Assembly (NCBI GenBank): GCA_009917455.1
Contig: QZDS01000002.1
Coordinates: forward strand, 248,001-312,000
Direction of reading: 5' to 3'
DNA length: 64,000 nucleotides
Origin: a bacterium 1xD8-48
GTDB taxonomy: Bacteria; Bacillota; Clostridia; Lachnospirales; Lachnospiraceae
The position numbers and the translations under genes were made by a program. The notes beneath the pieces were generated by a model, which did no database searches, had not been told where the DNA came from, and saw only the letters and a list, made by a program, of their open reading frames with translations. Shown here piece after piece: positions 63,309 to 64,000 of this stretch (positions within the stretch are counted from its first letter, which is position 1; each line of letters starts with the position of its first letter).

Positions 63309-64000
63309 ATGGTACAATCGAAAGGAAGAAAAGTCTATCAGGCTGTAATAAATATTGTTTTAATGTTGATGACTCTGTGCATGGTTCTGCCTCTGATTTT
63401 GCTGTTTATGTCTTCCATAACAGAAGAAAACACACTGGTGGCAAATGGATATTCCTTTTTCCCGGCAAAGTTCAGTCTGGAAGCATATCTGTATATCATG
63501 CAGAATGCCAATACCGTGTTCCGGGCATACGGGATTACGATACTGGTAACGGTAATCGGGACAGTAGCCGGGTTATGCCTGTGTTCCATGATAGCGTTTC
63601 CGTTGTCCTTAAAAGATTTGCCGGGACGGAGGGTGATAAGTTTTTACGTTTTTTTCACCATGCTTTTTTCGGGTGGGCTGGTGCCCTCATACATTATGTG
63701 GACAACCATGTTCCATATAAAAAATACCTTGTGGGCATATATCCTGCCAAACTTCCTGTTGGGGGCGTTTAACATTATTCTGATGAGAACCTTTTTTACT
63801 ACCGGCATACCGGCAGACCTTTATGAGGCGGCAAAGATTGACGGCGCAAGCTATCTGACGATTTACAAAAAAATCGTTCTGCCACTGGGAAAACCGATAC
63901 TGGTGACGGTGGGGCTGTTTACCGGGCTGTCTTACTGGAACGACTGGACAAATGGGCTTTACTATATCAGCAAGTCAGAAATGCTGAGTATTCAGGCGCT
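63309..64000 (+). CDS. ABC sugar transporter permease, YtcP-type (3' partial)
   Basis: The frame from ATG 63309, after AAAGGAGGGGG, stays open to the right edge. The visible part has hydrophobic segments from MLMTLCMVLPLILLF and the EAA loop YEAAKIDGASYLTIYKKIVL. With the LplB-type gene it forms the membrane channel of an importer. The C-terminal part and any further operon genes lie beyond the window. Confidence 0.9.
   Translation, partial: MVQSKGRKVYQAVINIVLMLMTLCMVLPLILLFMSSITEENTLVANGYSFFPAKFSLEAYLYIMQNANTVFRAYGITILVTVIGTVAGLCLCSMIAFPLSLKDLPGRRVISFYVFFTMLFSGGLVPSYIMWTTMFHIKNTLWAYILPNFLLGAFNIILMRTFFTTGIPADLYEAAKIDGASYLTIYKKIVLPLGKPILVTVGLFTGLSYWNDWTNGLYYISKSEMLSIQA

Overview
The window reads as a chromosomal segment of a Gram-positive, spore-former-related Firmicute, most likely a gut Lachnospiraceae (Clostridium cluster XIVa). 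The case rests on AGGAGG-type ribosome binding sites, frequent TTG/GTG starts, LytTR/DUF3021 and CotH/VTC/DUF4956 gene sets, LplB/YtcP-type sugar ABC transporters, and cell-envelope genes with lipoprotein signals and an LCP attachment enzyme but no outer-membrane machinery. This is inference from gene content; no database was searched. I saw no rRNA, tRNA, CRISPR array or insertion sequence.

Layout. (1) 1-4.9 kb: a GHKL sensor kinase cut by the left edge, a secreted-looking protein with a FliD-like segment, then a LytTR regulator / DUF3021 / ABC transporter operon with tandem LytTR-type sites just upstream of its promoter. (2) 5-8.4 kb: a two-polypeptide 2-oxoacid:ferredoxin oxidoreductase (gamma-delta fusion, then alpha-beta fusion). 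(3) 8.5-14.7 kb: a structured leader resembling a c-di-GMP-I riboswitch, then MBOAT acyltransferase, SGNH-like protein, CotH kinase-like protein, VTC-domain protein and DUF4956 membrane protein, a probable surface-polymer operon. It is followed by a deletion scar fusing a response-regulator start to a solute-binding-protein end. (4) 15.3-29.2 kb: radical SAM/SPASM protein, lipoprotein, FAD oxidoreductase, PMT-like glycosyltransferase, a probably broken DUF6077-like membrane protein, a second MBOAT/SGNH pair, another SGNH protein, a MerR regulator with a 19-bp-spacer promoter, a pair of small EamA/SMR transporters and a zinc-ribbon protein. (5) 29.5-32.3 kb: a large membrane-anchored GH25 lysozyme with a hyperacidic cytoplasmic repeat tract.

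(6) 32.4-52.4 kb: a long cell-wall glycopolymer locus. It has RmlB, RmlA and RmlC (no RmlD seen), a Wzm/Wzt-type ABC exporter whose ATPase carries a C-terminal extension, a methyltransferase plus kinase-like protein resembling the O-antigen chain terminator WbdD, several GT2 glycosyltransferases, phosphoglucomutase, a polyprenyl-phosphate sugar transferase and an LCP attachment enzyme. Together these suggest a rhamnose-containing polymer started on a lipid carrier, elongated in the cytoplasm, possibly capped for length control, exported by the ABC transporter and linked to peptidoglycan by the LCP protein. An HtrA-type protease follows.

(7) 54-64 kb: a LacI-family regulator divergent from an operon whose promoter carries a perfect 28-bp palindrome at the start of transcription. 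The operon encodes a split AtuA-type pair, a class III CoA-transferase, a CocE/NonD-type hydrolase, a metallo-beta-lactamase-fold hydrolase and an LplA/LplB/YtcP-type ABC importer. The solute-binding lipoprotein gene is frameshifted at a run of ten G. The second permease runs off the right edge.
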